Source: Akkermansia muciniphila
GTDB taxonomy: Bacteria; Verrucomicrobiota; Kiritimatiellia; RFP12; JAAYNR01
Assembly: GCA_945870025.1 (NCBI GenBank)
Contig: CAMBQN010000014.1
Location: 1 to 64,000 of the forward strand
DNA length: 64,000 bases
Direction of reading: 5' to 3'
A model generated the notes under the pieces. That model worked only from the letters and a program-made list of their open reading frames with translations, did not search any database and had not been told where the DNA came from. Made by a program: the position numbers and the translations under genes. Positions within the stretch are counted from its first letter, which is position 1, and each line of letters opens with the position of its first letter. Positions 49,720-59,098 of this stretch are shown here, one piece after another.

Positions 49720-51543
49720 ATGAAGCACAGAGTTCTCCTTTTGATAACGCTCTTGCTGGGATCCTTGCAGTTCATGCCCGGCAGTCTATGCTTTGGGGGC
49801 AACGCAGTTTTTCGAACAATATCGGATGGACTCGTTGAATGCGACATGTCTGGACTTTTGCCCAGAACATCGCTGGCGAATGGACTTATTGTGAACGAGA
49901 CGGATGTCGGTCTCGATGTGACTGAGGTCTGGATGGGGCATGCAAGCACACGGATTAAGAATTCTACCAACATGCCTCTTAGAACGACAATATTACTGCG
50001 GGATCGTACTAATGGGGTTGGGTATGCGCAGGTGGTCACAAACCTTACAGAGCACATGACATTACCTTTGGAGCAACGACAATTGGCTGACCTTTATCCA
50101 CTCTTCAGTCAGGCAATCAAGGTAGTAGATGGAGAGTCAGGAAAGCCTGTTGCCGACGCCGTTGTGGTCTACGACGGAAACGGCGGACTTACAGGTCTCA
50201 CGAGGACGCTCTTGGCTTGGCAAGGCGTGGGAGAGGACAAGTGGACAACCTCTTCCTTTGGAATGGCGACACTGCTGTATCCTGCGGTTAACGGAGGGAA
50301 ACTGAAAGTGAGGATCAGTCCGACTGACACACAGTCCAATGTATATGAGCCTATATCAATAGGACTGGAAATGCGGTCTTCAACTAATGTGTTGTTGGAA
50401 ATCGCTTTGCCGCGCAAGCCCGTATTCATTCCTGTGCACGTCAAATCCAGCGCCGAAAACGAATACGAACTAGCGGCGTGTTCGCTTTTTTTGCGCAGCG
50501 ATCGTATGCAGGTTGTGATCTACTGTGACCAGAAGACAACGCGAATACCGCCGCCAGGTGTCTACAGGATCACAGCCATGGCGCGCATTGGGAATGATTC
50601 GGTCCCTATAGAAGTAAGTGAAGCTGATCAGGTTTTGACGGTCCCAAAACAACCCAACCTGTTGAAGCAGATTGTTGTTCACATAGGGAAACCCAAACCA
50701 CGAATTGAGTTGACCGTAGGACTAACCGTAACGCAGGTGCTCGACCAAGCAATATATCCATACCAGCCCATACTTACATTAGTCAGCAAAAACGACGGGA
50801 CCGTGCAGAATCTTGTGGTTACAAATGCCATAACAACCATAAGAAATCTAACTCCAAATTCTTACACGTTACGACTTTCGTCTCCGTATATCAAGACGGC
50901 GGAGTTGAATCTCGACTTGAATCATCGCATTGATGCCGAGCATATTCAAATTGGAATGGAATGGAAGAAAAGTGTCTTCTGTAAGGTTGAAGGCGTTGCG
51001 AATGATAAAACGACGATTCAGGTGGTATCCGAGCGAGGTTTAGAATACACGGTTGAGGGTAAAGGTAGAGATGGTATGCGAATATTTGTGCCCGATGATA
51101 CTTCCACACGTTTTGTATGGCGCATTGCGGGTCAGGAAGACGTGGCTTACGGGTCTTTCCCATGTCCTAGAGATTTGCCGAATGAGGTGGTGATTGATGC
51201 CCTCGAAGCCAAGGCTGTCCATCTTCACATAGGAATTGATGGGGACATACTTGGATCCGTTGATCCGGTTCGAGTTTACCTGCGCAGTCTTGGAACTTCA
51301 AGTAGGACGGCTGACGCGCAGATGGAATCCTGGAATTACACAAGCGCGCTGGGCGAGAAAGGTGTTAAGTTGCATCTTGCATCAGGTCAGTATCTCGTAG
51401 AAGTGCGTCTTCTCGGAAAGGGGATGGTTCCAAAGAGTCCTCACGATTTCGTTAGTGCCTTCAGACCGTTCAAGGTTGTTGAGAAAAACGAGCAGGATAT
51501 TGAACTGCTTTTTGACAAGAACTCCATCAGGAGAGCGGAGTGA
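49720..51543 (+). CDS. Secreted protein with a carboxypeptidase-regulatory-like domain
   Basis: A 607-residue exported protein with a signal peptide (MKHRVLLLITLLLGSLQF, then MPGSLCFG). Residues of about 135-200 (IKVVDGESGKPVADAVVVYDG) look like a CnaB/carboxypeptidase-regulatory beta-sandwich; the rest is beta-rich with several similar strands. I recognise no catalytic motif. The base composition is visibly lower in GC than the housekeeping genes on the right, with more A/T-ending codons, suggesting acquisition from elsewhere. It sits 13 bases after a decayed HExxH-protein C-terminus, the same relation that proteins A and B have to theirs. Confidence 0.62.
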   Translation: MKHRVLLLITLLLGSLQFMPGSLCFGGNAVFRTISDGLVECDMSGLLPRTSLANGLIVNETDVGLDVTEVWMGHASTRIKNSTNMPLRTTILLRDRTNGVGYAQVVTNLTEHMTLPLEQRQLADLYPLFSQAIKVVDGESGKPVADAVVVYDGNGGLTGLTRTLLAWQGVGEDKWTTSSFGMATLLYPAVNGGKLKVRISPTDTQSNVYEPISIGLEMRSSTNVLLEIALPRKPVFIPVHVKSSAENEYELAACSLFLRSDRMQVVIYCDQKTTRIPPPGVYRITAMARIGNDSVPIEVSEADQVLTVPKQPNLLKQIVVHIGKPKPRIELTVGLTVTQVLDQAIYPYQPILTLVSKNDGTVQNLVVTNAITTIRNLTPNSYTLRLSSPYIKTAELNLDLNHRIDAEHIQIGMEWKKSVFCKVEGVANDKTTIQVVSERGLEYTVEGKGRDGMRIFVPDDTSTRFVWRIAGQEDVAYGSFPCPRDLPNEVVIDALEAKAVHLHIGIDGDILGSVDPVRVYLRSLGTSSRTADAQMESWNYTSALGEKGVKLHLASGQYLVEVRLLGKGMVPKSPHDFVSAFRPFKVVEKNEQDIELLFDKNSIRRAE

Positions 51544-51710
51544 TAGACCAGACGGGGACATAAACTAGGCGCGAGCGGCCACAGGGTCAGACTAGAATCT
51601 AGAAAGTTGTTACAGTACGAAGTCAGAGAGAGGGAAAGAGAAGTTGAGTCAGGATGCAGCGGGGATCAGTAGGCGCTGGAAGTGTCCTCTGTTTCTTGCA
51701 TCAAAACACC

Positions 51711-52637
51711 ATGAACCGTAATCGCCTTCTTACATTGGCTATTCTGCTTGCGGCGGCCGGTATCGTCGCCTTGACGATCATCCGCACACGGGCGCCGGGC
51801 TTGGTGAGACGCGCACCTGTCGAGTCGGTGCCGGTGAACCAGACGCCGGTTGTGGTTCGTGTGCCGGACGCTGCCACGAATCAACCCGGACAGACCGGAG
51901 CCGGTGTGATTCCTGCGGAGACGCTTCCGGCCGGGTGGCAGGATTTCAGAACCATCACCGAGCAGGAGCGCCTGGACCGGGTAACGGCGGCGATGGAGAA
52001 TCATACGCTGCCGGCCGATCTGCTCGTGTTTTTCGAGAAGGAGATCTTCAACCGTCAGCACTGGGACGTGACTCGCAACAACATGGCCAATGCCTTGGTC
52101 TGGCAGGAGTCGCCCAATCCACGCCTGCACGAGCTTTTCGCCAAGATGCTGGCCGACGAGTCCGAAAGCCCGGTCTGGCGCGATTACTGTCTTCAATTTC
52201 TCTCCGAGTGCCTAAAATCTTCATCTGATCCCGAGGCCATCCAGTCGCTTCTGACACGCTACGCGCAGGGCAAGGACGGTCTGGCGGGCACGGCCATTGT
52301 GAATGTCGGATTGCAGGAAGCGGCCGGACGAATGAAGCCGGGCGAGACGTTTAGTCAGCAACTGGAGGCGCAACTGGCCGACCCGGAGGTGGTCACCCCG
52401 ACCAAGCTCAGCATTTTGGCGATGATCGGCAAGCGCAATGATGTCCGCCTCCTCCCGCTGGTCCGCACCTATGCCACGAACACGAACGACGCCCTCCGTC
52501 GCACCGCCATCGCCACCCTGGGTCAGATCGGTGCCCCCTCCGACCTCCCCCTGATCCGCGCGGGCCTGACCGCCCCCAATCGTTCCGTCCAAATGGCCGC
52601 CGATGCGGCGTTGAAGGCAATGGATCGGCGCAAGTAG
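51711..52637 (+). CDS. Membrane-anchored HEAT-repeat protein
   Basis: A 308-residue protein: an N-terminal signal anchor (MNRNRLLTLAILLAAAGIVA), a Pro/Val/Thr-rich linker (about 30-80), then helical HEAT/armadillo-like repeats, clearest at the end (LLPLVRTYATNTNDALRRTAIATLGQIG, with SVQMAADAALKAM). Probably a periplasmic scaffold or binding protein; no specific role can be given. The ATG at 51711 opens the hydrophobic segment and is preferred over an upstream start at 51654. The preceding 167 bases hold nothing I recognise. Confidence 0.7.
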   Translation: MNRNRLLTLAILLAAAGIVALTIIRTRAPGLVRRAPVESVPVNQTPVVVRVPDAATNQPGQTGAGVIPAETLPAGWQDFRTITEQERLDRVTAAMENHTLPADLLVFFEKEIFNRQHWDVTRNNMANALVWQESPNPRLHELFAKMLADESESPVWRDYCLQFLSECLKSSSDPEAIQSLLTRYAQGKDGLAGTAIVNVGLQEAAGRMKPGETFSQQLEAQLADPEVVTPTKLSILAMIGKRNDVRLLPLVRTYATNTNDALRRTAIATLGQIGAPSDLPLIRAGLTAPNRSVQMAADAALKAMDRRK

Positions 52638-53200
52638 GGCGGCAAACAGAAAAGCTGAAAACTGAAAAGCTGAAAGCTGAAAAACGCTGGCGCGAGGGCG
52701 GGTAGAAGAGAAAGTTGAAAGCCGGGAAAATGAGAAGGAACCGGGTTCAATTTCAGCTTTTTTTATTCATCTCCATTATCAGCGGCTCGGCGGGGGCGCC
52801 GTCGCCCTACCTCGTGCGCTGCGCCGACACCGATTGCTCTTGATCATGGACCTGCGGTCAGAGAGAAGGAAGGCGTAAGGAGAGTGTGTGGGTCTGTGAG
52901 TGGGTGTGTGGGTGAATGCGCGAAGCGGGTAGGGCCGCGCCGCAAGAAAAGATTGAACATACTATTTCCCTGCCCCCGGTTTGCCATGTCCCCGGTTTGC
53001 CACTACTGGTGGAGAACGGATTACGATTATGTTCGGAAGCATCTCTTAACTGAGCGCCACTCGGGACGGGCATTCCGTTCAACAACATTTTATCCCGCAT
53101 GAGGCAAGAATACGCTCGCTTGCAACCTGCAACCGTCATATACTTTACGCACGAGGGAAAAAGCGGTATTCGTTGGGTTTCAAGAAACATCTCACACACC
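52638..53200. other. 563-base gap upstream of lpxK
   Basis: It contains a GCTGAAA heptamer array (52654-52682), a GC-rich element (52783-52811, GCGGCTCGGCGGGGGCGCC) that resembles spacers at 37888 and 40507, a tandem CCCCGGTTTGCCA pair near 52974-53002, and an AT-richer stretch near 53020-53180 that could hold the lpxK promoter. No gene or RNA can be supported. Confidence 0.45.
52654..52682. repeat. Heptamer array of a fourth type (GCTGAAA x4)
   Basis: GCTGAAA, ACTGAAA, one extra A, GCTGAAA, GCTGAAA. A single inverted unit TTTCAGC lies at 52751-52757, followed by a run of T bases. Confidence 0.85.
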
Positions 53201-54385
53201 ATGGCACGCAATCAAACAAAACGAATGGAGCGGGTCGAGCGGTTTCTCATCCGCCTGATTCAGCAGCCGGGGGCCGACCAGGGACATACCGGGTCGATCC
53301 GAATGCTGCTGGCGTGCCTCAAAGGGCTGGCGCATCTTTTTCGTTGCGTGGTACAGACGCGCCTGTTCTTCTATGAGGTGGGGATTTTACAACGCTACCC
53401 CCTCGGCTGTCAGGTGATCAGCGTCGGTAACATCACGGCGGGCGGAACCGGCAAAACCCCGGTTGTTGAAATCTTTGCCCGCGAGCTGCACAAGTCGGGA
53501 CGCAAGGTAGCGATCCTCAGTCGCGGCTACCGCAAAAAGGAACTTCCGTGGTATCAGCGGTTTTTTCGCGAAACACTCGAACCGCCGCGGGTCGTGAGCG
53601 ACGGTCACCACCTGTTGCTCGATAGCGAAATGGGCGGCGACGAGCCCTACATGCTCGCATCCAACCTGCCGGGGGTGGTCGTATTGGTCGACAGGAACCG
53701 CGTCAAGAGCGGTCGTTATGCGATTAAGAAGTTTGGCTGCGATACGCTGGTGCTCGACGATGGCTTTCAGTATCAGAAGCTCAAGCACCGGCTCGAGTTG
53801 GTGCTGATCGACAAAACCAATCCCTTTGGCAACGGTAATGTCCTGCCGCGGGGTGTGTTGCGCGAACCGGTGCGCAACCTGAAACGGGCCAACTTCATTT
53901 TTATCACAAAATCGGACGGGCAATCGGAAACACTGCGCGCCCGGATCCGCGAATTGAACGCCCAGGCCGAAATTATCGAGTGTTGTCATCGTCCCCAATA
54001 CCTGCGCAATGCCTACAGCGACGAGACGTTGCCGCTGTCCTGGCTGGAGGGACGGAAGGTTGCCGCGCTCTCCGGAATCGCCGTGCCGCAGAGCTTTGAG
54101 GGCTTCTTGCGCGGCATGGGCGCGCGGTTGATGACGTGCGACCGTTTTGCCGATCACCACCGGTACGAGGCGCAGGAGATCATCGACGCCGTGAATCGGG
54201 CGGATGAACTGGGCGCCTGCGCGCTGATCACCACCGAGAAGGACGCTGTTCGGCTGCCGCGTCTGGCGAGTTCGGCCGTGCCGGTCTACTACCTGCGGGT
54301 GGAGATCGAGATTCTCTCCGGAGCCGAGAACTTCCACGAGGCTGTTCGGCATATCTGCACGCACGGGGAGCGGAAAGGGGCGTAG
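53201..54385 (+). CDS. lpxK: Tetraacyldisaccharide 4'-kinase
   Basis: LpxK phosphorylates the 4' position of the lipid A precursor at the inner membrane. The protein shows an N-terminal amphipathic segment, the P-loop in [30 protein letters not shown], the GGDEPYMLA motif, [26 protein letters not shown] with catalytic Asp residues, and [11 protein letters not shown] put the start at the ATG at 53201 (394 residues); ATG at 53225 is equally possible and a longer frame from 53099 lacks family similarity. Its presence implies a lipid A-containing outer membrane. murJ follows after one base. Confidence 0.92.
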   Translation: MARNQTKRMERVERFLIRLIQQPGADQGHTGSIRMLLACLKGLAHLFRCVVQTRLFFYEVGILQRYPLGCQVISVGNITAGGTGKTPVVEIFARELHKSGRKVAILSRGYRKKELPWYQRFFRETLEPPRVVSDGHHLLLDSEMGGDEPYMLASNLPGVVVLVDRNRVKSGRYAIKKFGCDTLVLDDGFQYQKLKHRLELVLIDKTNPFGNGNVLPRGVLREPVRNLKRANFIFITKSDGQSETLRARIRELNAQAEIIECCHRPQYLRNAYSDETLPLSWLEGRKVAALSGIAVPQSFEGFLRGMGARLMTCDRFADHHRYEAQEIIDAVNRADELGACALITTEKDAVRLPRLASSAVPVYYLRVEIEILSGAENFHEAVRHICTHGERKGA

Positions 54386-54386
54386 C

Positions 54387-56054
54387 ATGAGTGGCGGCAG
54401 GCTTCCCCTCCCCAGGGTTGATGGGTCCCCCCAGGTTGATCCCCCGGCCCATCATGCGCCCCGTGTGCTGCGAGCCGCCGCTCTGGTTAGCGCCATGACG
54501 GGAATCAGCCGCGTGGCCGGTCTGCTGCGCGAGCAACTCATGGCCGTGGCCTTCGGGACGGGCGTGGTCAAGTCGGCGTTTGTGATCGCGTTTCAGATTC
54601 CGAATCTGTTTCGCCGCCTGTTTGGCGAAGGCGCGTTGTCGGCGGCCTTCATTCCGGTTTACATCGAGACGCGGAATCGCGACGGCGAGGAGGCGGCCAA
54701 TCGGCTGGTCGGTCGCGTGGCCGGCCTGTTGGTGGCGGTGCTGGGCCTGGTCACAGCGATCGGGATTCTGGTCGCGCTGGCCCTGCAGGCTTGGTGGTTT
54801 TCGCCAGAAAGCCGCTGGGCCGAGATTCTGCCGCTGTTGCGGATCATGCTCCCGTATGCGCCGCTGATCTGCCTGGCAGCGCTTGCGATGGGCGTGCTGA
54901 ACGCGCTCCGGAACTTCGCCGTCTCCGCATTGGCCCCGGTGTTTCTCAACCTGATCTGGATCTTCACGCTGCTGGTCCTGTGTCCGCTCTTGCCCGACGA
55001 CCCCCGGCTGCGCATCCGGGTGGTTGCTTGGGCCGTGGTTGTGGCGGGGGGCGTGCAAGTGGCCGTGCAGATGCCGGCGCTGCGCAGGCGCGGCGTGCGG
55101 CTGTCTTTTCGGTTCGACTGGCGCGGGGACGCCCGCATCCGGCGCATCCTGTCACTGCTGGCGCCGATGATGCTCGGCGTGGGCGTATTCCAGATTAACG
55201 TGGTGGTGGACGGACTGCTCGCGATGTGGGCCGCGCCGTGGGCGCCGGCGGCGATCCAGTACGCGGATTTGATCGTCTACCTGCCTCTGGGGCTGATCGG
55301 CAATGCCTTCGGCACGGTGTTGCTGCCGACCTTCGCGCACCAAGCGGAAGCCAACGATCAGGACGCCATGCGTGCCACGCTCGAAGGCTCGCTGCGCCAT
55401 GTCTTGCTGATCGCGGTGCCGGCGGCGGTTGGATTGACCGTGCTGGCTGGGCCGGTTGTGAACCTCCTCTATGTCTGGCCGAAGGGCGAGTTTCAGGCGC
55501 AGGATGCGGTCTGGACGGCGCGCGCATTGGCGGTCTTTGCGCCGGGCCTGATCTTCTTCAGCATCCAGAAGGCCTTGACGCCGGCCTTTTATGCCCTGCA
55601 GGACACGCGCACGCCGTTGCGAATCGGCCTGTGGAGTGTGGGACTCAACTTCGTGCTGAATGTCGTCTGCGTGCTGACCTGGCCGCAAGGCTGGAAGCAT
55701 GCGGGACTGCTGCTGTCGACGGTGATCACGAGCGCGGTCACCGGCGTGCTGCTCGGACGTCGACTGCACCGGCGCCTGGGCGCTCCCTGCGGCATCGGGC
55801 TGGCGCCCGTGGCGGGCGGAGTGATCGTGGCGGCCGGCCTGATGGGCGGCGCGGCCTGGTGGGTGCAGGTCCATGCGCTGAGCCTGCTGGGTGAATGGAC
55901 CTTGCCGGTCAAACTGGCGCAGGCGCTGGCCATGCTGGCCGCTGTGGCCGTCGGTGCTGCCGTCTATGCCGTGGGCGCGTGGGCGCTCTGCCGTCCCGTC
56001 ATGCGGGAAGTGATCCGCGAACTGCGTTTGAAGAAAGGGCACCGTGAACAGTAA
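54387..56054 (+). CDS. murJ: Lipid II flippase MurJ
   Basis: A 555-residue integral membrane protein of the MOP superfamily with about 14 transmembrane helices. Family marks are MTGISRVAGLLREQLMAVAFG, FQIPNLFRRLFGEGALSAAFIP, and ALTPAFYALQDTRTPLRIG late in the protein. MurJ moves lipid II across the inner membrane for peptidoglycan synthesis. It starts one base after lpxK and overlaps murG by 11 bases, so all three form an envelope-biogenesis operon. The Pro-rich first 25 residues are outside the conserved part. Confidence 0.93.
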   Translation: MSGGRLPLPRVDGSPQVDPPAHHAPRVLRAAALVSAMTGISRVAGLLREQLMAVAFGTGVVKSAFVIAFQIPNLFRRLFGEGALSAAFIPVYIETRNRDGEEAANRLVGRVAGLLVAVLGLVTAIGILVALALQAWWFSPESRWAEILPLLRIMLPYAPLICLAALAMGVLNALRNFAVSALAPVFLNLIWIFTLLVLCPLLPDDPRLRIRVVAWAVVVAGGVQVAVQMPALRRRGVRLSFRFDWRGDARIRRILSLLAPMMLGVGVFQINVVVDGLLAMWAAPWAPAAIQYADLIVYLPLGLIGNAFGTVLLPTFAHQAEANDQDAMRATLEGSLRHVLLIAVPAAVGLTVLAGPVVNLLYVWPKGEFQAQDAVWTARALAVFAPGLIFFSIQKALTPAFYALQDTRTPLRIGLWSVGLNFVLNVVCVLTWPQGWKHAGLLLSTVITSAVTGVLLGRRLHRRLGAPCGIGLAPVAGGVIVAAGLMGGAAWWVQVHALSLLGEWTLPVKLAQALAMLAAVAVGAAVYAVGAWALCRPVMREVIRELRLKKGHREQ

Positions 56055-57117
56055 ACAGACGCCAGGCTTGAATATTGTGGTCGCCTGCGGCGGCACCGGC
56101 GGGCATGTCTTTCCGGGTTTGACAACGGCGCGCACCCTACGGTCACGCGGTCACGCGGTCACGGTCTGGCTTTCGGGCCGGGCGGTGGAGGAGGCTGCGC
56201 TGCCCGCTTGGGACGGCCCGATCTGGCGCACCGGCGCGCGGCCGCTTCGCGCGGGGACGTTTTTGGCGATAGTAGCGTCGGTCTTCCGCTGCGTGCGGCA
56301 GATGCGGCGGGTGCGGCCCGACCGCCTGCTGGCCATGGGCAGTTATGCGAGCCTGCCGCCGGCGGTGGCCGCGTGGCTGTGTGGCGTGCCCGTGGTGCTG
56401 CACGAGGCCAACACGGTTCCGGGGCAGGCGGTGGACGGACTATCGCGGCTGGCGCAGGTGACGGCGGTGAGTTTCCCCGGGACGGAAGCGGCGCTTCCCG
56501 GCCGGCGGGTCGTTCTGACGGGGCTGCCGGTGCGGCACGAGCTTGCCGGGGCAGGTCGCCCGGCCAGGCAGGCCCCGGGGTTTGCGGTGCTGGTGACGGG
56601 CGGCAGTCAGGGAGCGCACGCGGTCAATGAGCGCTGCTGTGGCGCGCTGTGCCGGTTGGCGGCGCAGGGGTTTAAAGGGCTTCGGGTTATGCATCAAAGC
56701 GGGGCGGCCGACGCCGATGGCCTGCGGGCACGCTATGCGGCGGCGGGGGTCGACGCGCAGGTCGTTCCGTTCATCCGTGACATGGGGGCCGCCTACGCCA
56801 CAGCCGACGTTGTGGTGTGTCGCGCCGGTGCCGTGACGTGTGCCGAACTCTGCCTCTGCGGCGTGCCGGCAATCCTGATCCCGCTGCCGAGCGCCGTGCG
56901 CGACCATCAACGGCACAACGCGGCTGCGCTCGTTACGGGCGGCGGTGCGGTGCTGGCGGAACAAGGGACGTTGACGGACGACGCACTGGCCGACCTGCTT
57001 CGCGGTCTGGCGGATGCCCCTTCGCGCCGAGCGGCCATGGCGACCGCGCTGCTGCGGTTGGCGGTTCCCGACGCCGACGCGCGCCTCGCCGATTGCGTGT
57101 TGGGAGCGGCTTCTTAA
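56044..57117 (+). CDS. murG: UDP-GlcNAc:lipid I N-acetylglucosaminyltransferase MurG
   Basis: A 357-residue GT-B glycosyltransferase with the MurG glycine-rich loops CGGTGGHVFPGLTTA and TGGSQGAHAVN, the GSYASLPPAVAAWL loop, HEANTVPGQA, and CRAGAVTCAELCLCGVPAILIPLP for UDP-GlcNAc binding. It makes lipid II at the cytoplasmic face, just before MurJ acts. The start is a GTG at 56044 inside the murJ end. The usual RAGA(S/G)T(I/V)aE motif is read as RAGAVTCAE, a mild variation. Confidence 0.94.
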   Translation: MNSKQTPGLNIVVACGGTGGHVFPGLTTARTLRSRGHAVTVWLSGRAVEEAALPAWDGPIWRTGARPLRAGTFLAIVASVFRCVRQMRRVRPDRLLAMGSYASLPPAVAAWLCGVPVVLHEANTVPGQAVDGLSRLAQVTAVSFPGTEAALPGRRVVLTGLPVRHELAGAGRPARQAPGFAVLVTGGSQGAHAVNERCCGALCRLAAQGFKGLRVMHQSGAADADGLRARYAAAGVDAQVVPFIRDMGAAYATADVVVCRAGAVTCAELCLCGVPAILIPLPSAVRDHQRHNAAALVTGGGAVLAEQGTLTDDALADLLRGLADAPSRRAAMATALLRLAVPDADARLADCVLGAAS

Positions 57118-57128
57118 AAAAGCCGGGC

Positions 57129-57157
57129 GTGACATTCGAGCCGGAAAACGGTACTAT
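57129..57157 (+). promoter_or_regulatory. Candidate sigma-70 promoter for lepA
   Basis: GTGACA at 57129-57134 (five of six to -35), a 17-base spacer, and TACTAT at 57152-57157 (-10). The start codon lies 60 bases downstream at 57218. Confidence 0.5.
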
Positions 57158-57217
57158 TTCCATTTCAAGACAGCACGCTACGAGTGCGCTGTCGTCGCAT
57201 CTGGAATTTTTTCGCCT

Positions 57218-59032
57218 ATGGAACACAGCATTGAAAACACCCGGAATTTCTGCATCATTGCCCATATCGATCATGGGAAGACGACGCTGTCGGACCGCAT
57301 TCTGGAGCTGACCCACACCATTGAATCGCGGCTGATGCGAGAGCAGACGCTCGATGCGATGGATCTCGAGCGCGAGCGGGGGATCACCATCAAATGCCAC
57401 CCCGTCTCGATGCATTACACGGCGCGGGACGGCCGCGTTTTCCGTTTCAACCTGATCGACACGCCCGGCCATGTCGATTTCACCTACGAAGTTTCCCGCA
57501 GCATGGGCGCCTGCGAGGGGGCGATTCTCGTGGTCGATGCGTGTCAGGGCGTCGAGGCGCAGACCGTTGCCAACGCCTATCTCGCGATCGATGCCGGGCT
57601 GGAGATTATTCCGGTCCTGAACAAGGTGGATCTGCCCGGCGCCGATGTGGAGGAGGTTTCCAAGCAGGTTGAGGACGTGCTGGGCATCAGCATGGAGCAT
57701 CCGCTGCTGATCAGCGCCAAGACCGGTCTCAACGTGGATGAGGTCTTGGAAGCGGTGGTCACCCGCCTCCACCCACCCAAGACCCGCGGCAACGATGCGC
57801 CGTTGCGGGCGCTCGTCTTTGACTCGGTCTTTGATGCGTTCCGCGGCGTGATCCCCTACGTGCGGGTCGTGGACGGCTGCATCAAGGCGGGAGACACCGT
57901 GTGTTTTCTGAGCAACGGCGTGCAGACACAGGTGCGCGAGGTCGGCGTTTTCAGTCCCACGCAGAAGCCGCTAGCGGTGCTCGAAGCGGGCCAGGTCGGC
58001 TACCTGGCCGGCACGATCCGCGATCCGCGCGATGTGAAGATCGGCGACACGGTGACGACGGTCAAGGACGGCTCCTCCGAGGCTCTTCCGGGGTACAAAG
58101 AGGTGCGGCCGATGGTGTTCAGCGGCCTCTACCCGGTGAGCAGCGACGAATACGGAAAAGTGCGCAACGGGCTTGAAAAACTTCATTTGAATGACGCTGC
58201 TTTCAGCTTCCACTCGGAAAGCTCGGTCGCCCTGGGTTTTGGTTTTCGATGCGGATTTCTCGGGTTGCTCCACATGGAAGTGGTTCAGGAGCGGCTCCGC
58301 CGAGAATTTGATCTGGACATTATCAGCACCCATCCGGCCGTGGTTTACAAGCTGTTCATGAATGACGGAACCGTGGCGGACATCGACAATCCGACCCGGA
58401 TGCCCGACGTGACGCGGATCGACCATATCGAGGAGCCGATCATCAAGGCGACAATCATCACGCCGAGCGTCTACATTGGCGAGATCATGCGTCTCGTGAT
58501 GGACCGGCGCGGCGAGATGCGCACGACGGAAAGTCTCGACGCCAAGCGGGTGATCCTGACCTGCATGTTGCCGCTCAACGAGATCCTGATCGATTTCCAT
58601 GACACCCTCAAGAGCATCAGCCGGGGCTATGCCTCAATGGATTATGAGCCGATCGGCTACCAGACCAGCGACATCGTCAAGATGGACATCTTGCTCAACG
58701 GCGAGGTGATCGACGCTTTTTCCTGCATGGTGCACAAGGACAAGGCGGTTTATCGCGGTCGCCAGATTTGCAAGGCGCTGAGCGAAGAGATCCCGCCGCA
58801 CATGTTTAAGATCCCGGTGCAGGCCACGCTGGGCCGCAATATCATCGCCCGTGAAGATATCCGGGCCTTCCGCAAGGATGTGACGGCCAAGCTGTACGGC
58901 GGTGATGTCACCCGCAAACAGAAAGTGTTGAAAAAACAAGCCGAAGGCAAGAAGCGGATGAAGGAATTCGGAACGGTCCGGGTGCCTCAGTCGGCCTTTA
59001 TCGCCGTTCTCAAAGGCGGCAACGAATCGTAG
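57218..59032 (+). CDS. lepA: Elongation factor 4 (LepA)
   Basis: A 604-residue translational GTPase: G1 in IAHIDHGKTTLSD, RERGITIKCHPVSM (switch), DTPGHVDF, NKVDLPGADV, then EF-Tu-like domain II, domains III and V, and the LepA-specific C-terminal domain (FSCMVHKDKAVYRGR, RNIIAREDIRAFRKDVTAKLYGGDVTRKQKVL). EF4 back-translocates ribosomes under stress. The start at 57218 follows the usual family N-terminus (IENTRNFCIIAHID); the frame is open further upstream but overlaps murG. Confidence 0.97.
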   Translation: MEHSIENTRNFCIIAHIDHGKTTLSDRILELTHTIESRLMREQTLDAMDLERERGITIKCHPVSMHYTARDGRVFRFNLIDTPGHVDFTYEVSRSMGACEGAILVVDACQGVEAQTVANAYLAIDAGLEIIPVLNKVDLPGADVEEVSKQVEDVLGISMEHPLLISAKTGLNVDEVLEAVVTRLHPPKTRGNDAPLRALVFDSVFDAFRGVIPYVRVVDGCIKAGDTVCFLSNGVQTQVREVGVFSPTQKPLAVLEAGQVGYLAGTIRDPRDVKIGDTVTTVKDGSSEALPGYKEVRPMVFSGLYPVSSDEYGKVRNGLEKLHLNDAAFSFHSESSVALGFGFRCGFLGLLHMEVVQERLRREFDLDIISTHPAVVYKLFMNDGTVADIDNPTRMPDVTRIDHIEEPIIKATIITPSVYIGEIMRLVMDRRGEMRTTESLDAKRVILTCMLPLNEILIDFHDTLKSISRGYASMDYEPIGYQTSDIVKMDILLNGEVIDAFSCMVHKDKAVYRGRQICKALSEEIPPHMFKIPVQATLGRNIIAREDIRAFRKDVTAKLYGGDVTRKQKVLKKQAEGKKRMKEFGTVRVPQSAFIAVLKGGNES

Positions 59033-59051
59033 GGACGGGATCTCCGGTCCC
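59032..59051. repeat. Imperfect palindrome after lepA
   Basis: GGGACGGGA and TCCGGTCCC flank a 2-base loop (one mismatch), beginning at the last base of the lepA stop codon. This may be a terminator stem or an interspersed palindromic repeat; there is no T-run. Confidence 0.45.
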
Positions 59052-59098
59052 GCCCGACGGGCGCGGCGGATCGGTTGTTTGTCCCCCAAGGAGTGTCT

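Noticed and set aside
52858-53211. Small genes in the gap before lpxK on either strand
   Set aside because: No motif, ribosome site or neighbour relation supports them; the region contains low-complexity GT-rich sequence.
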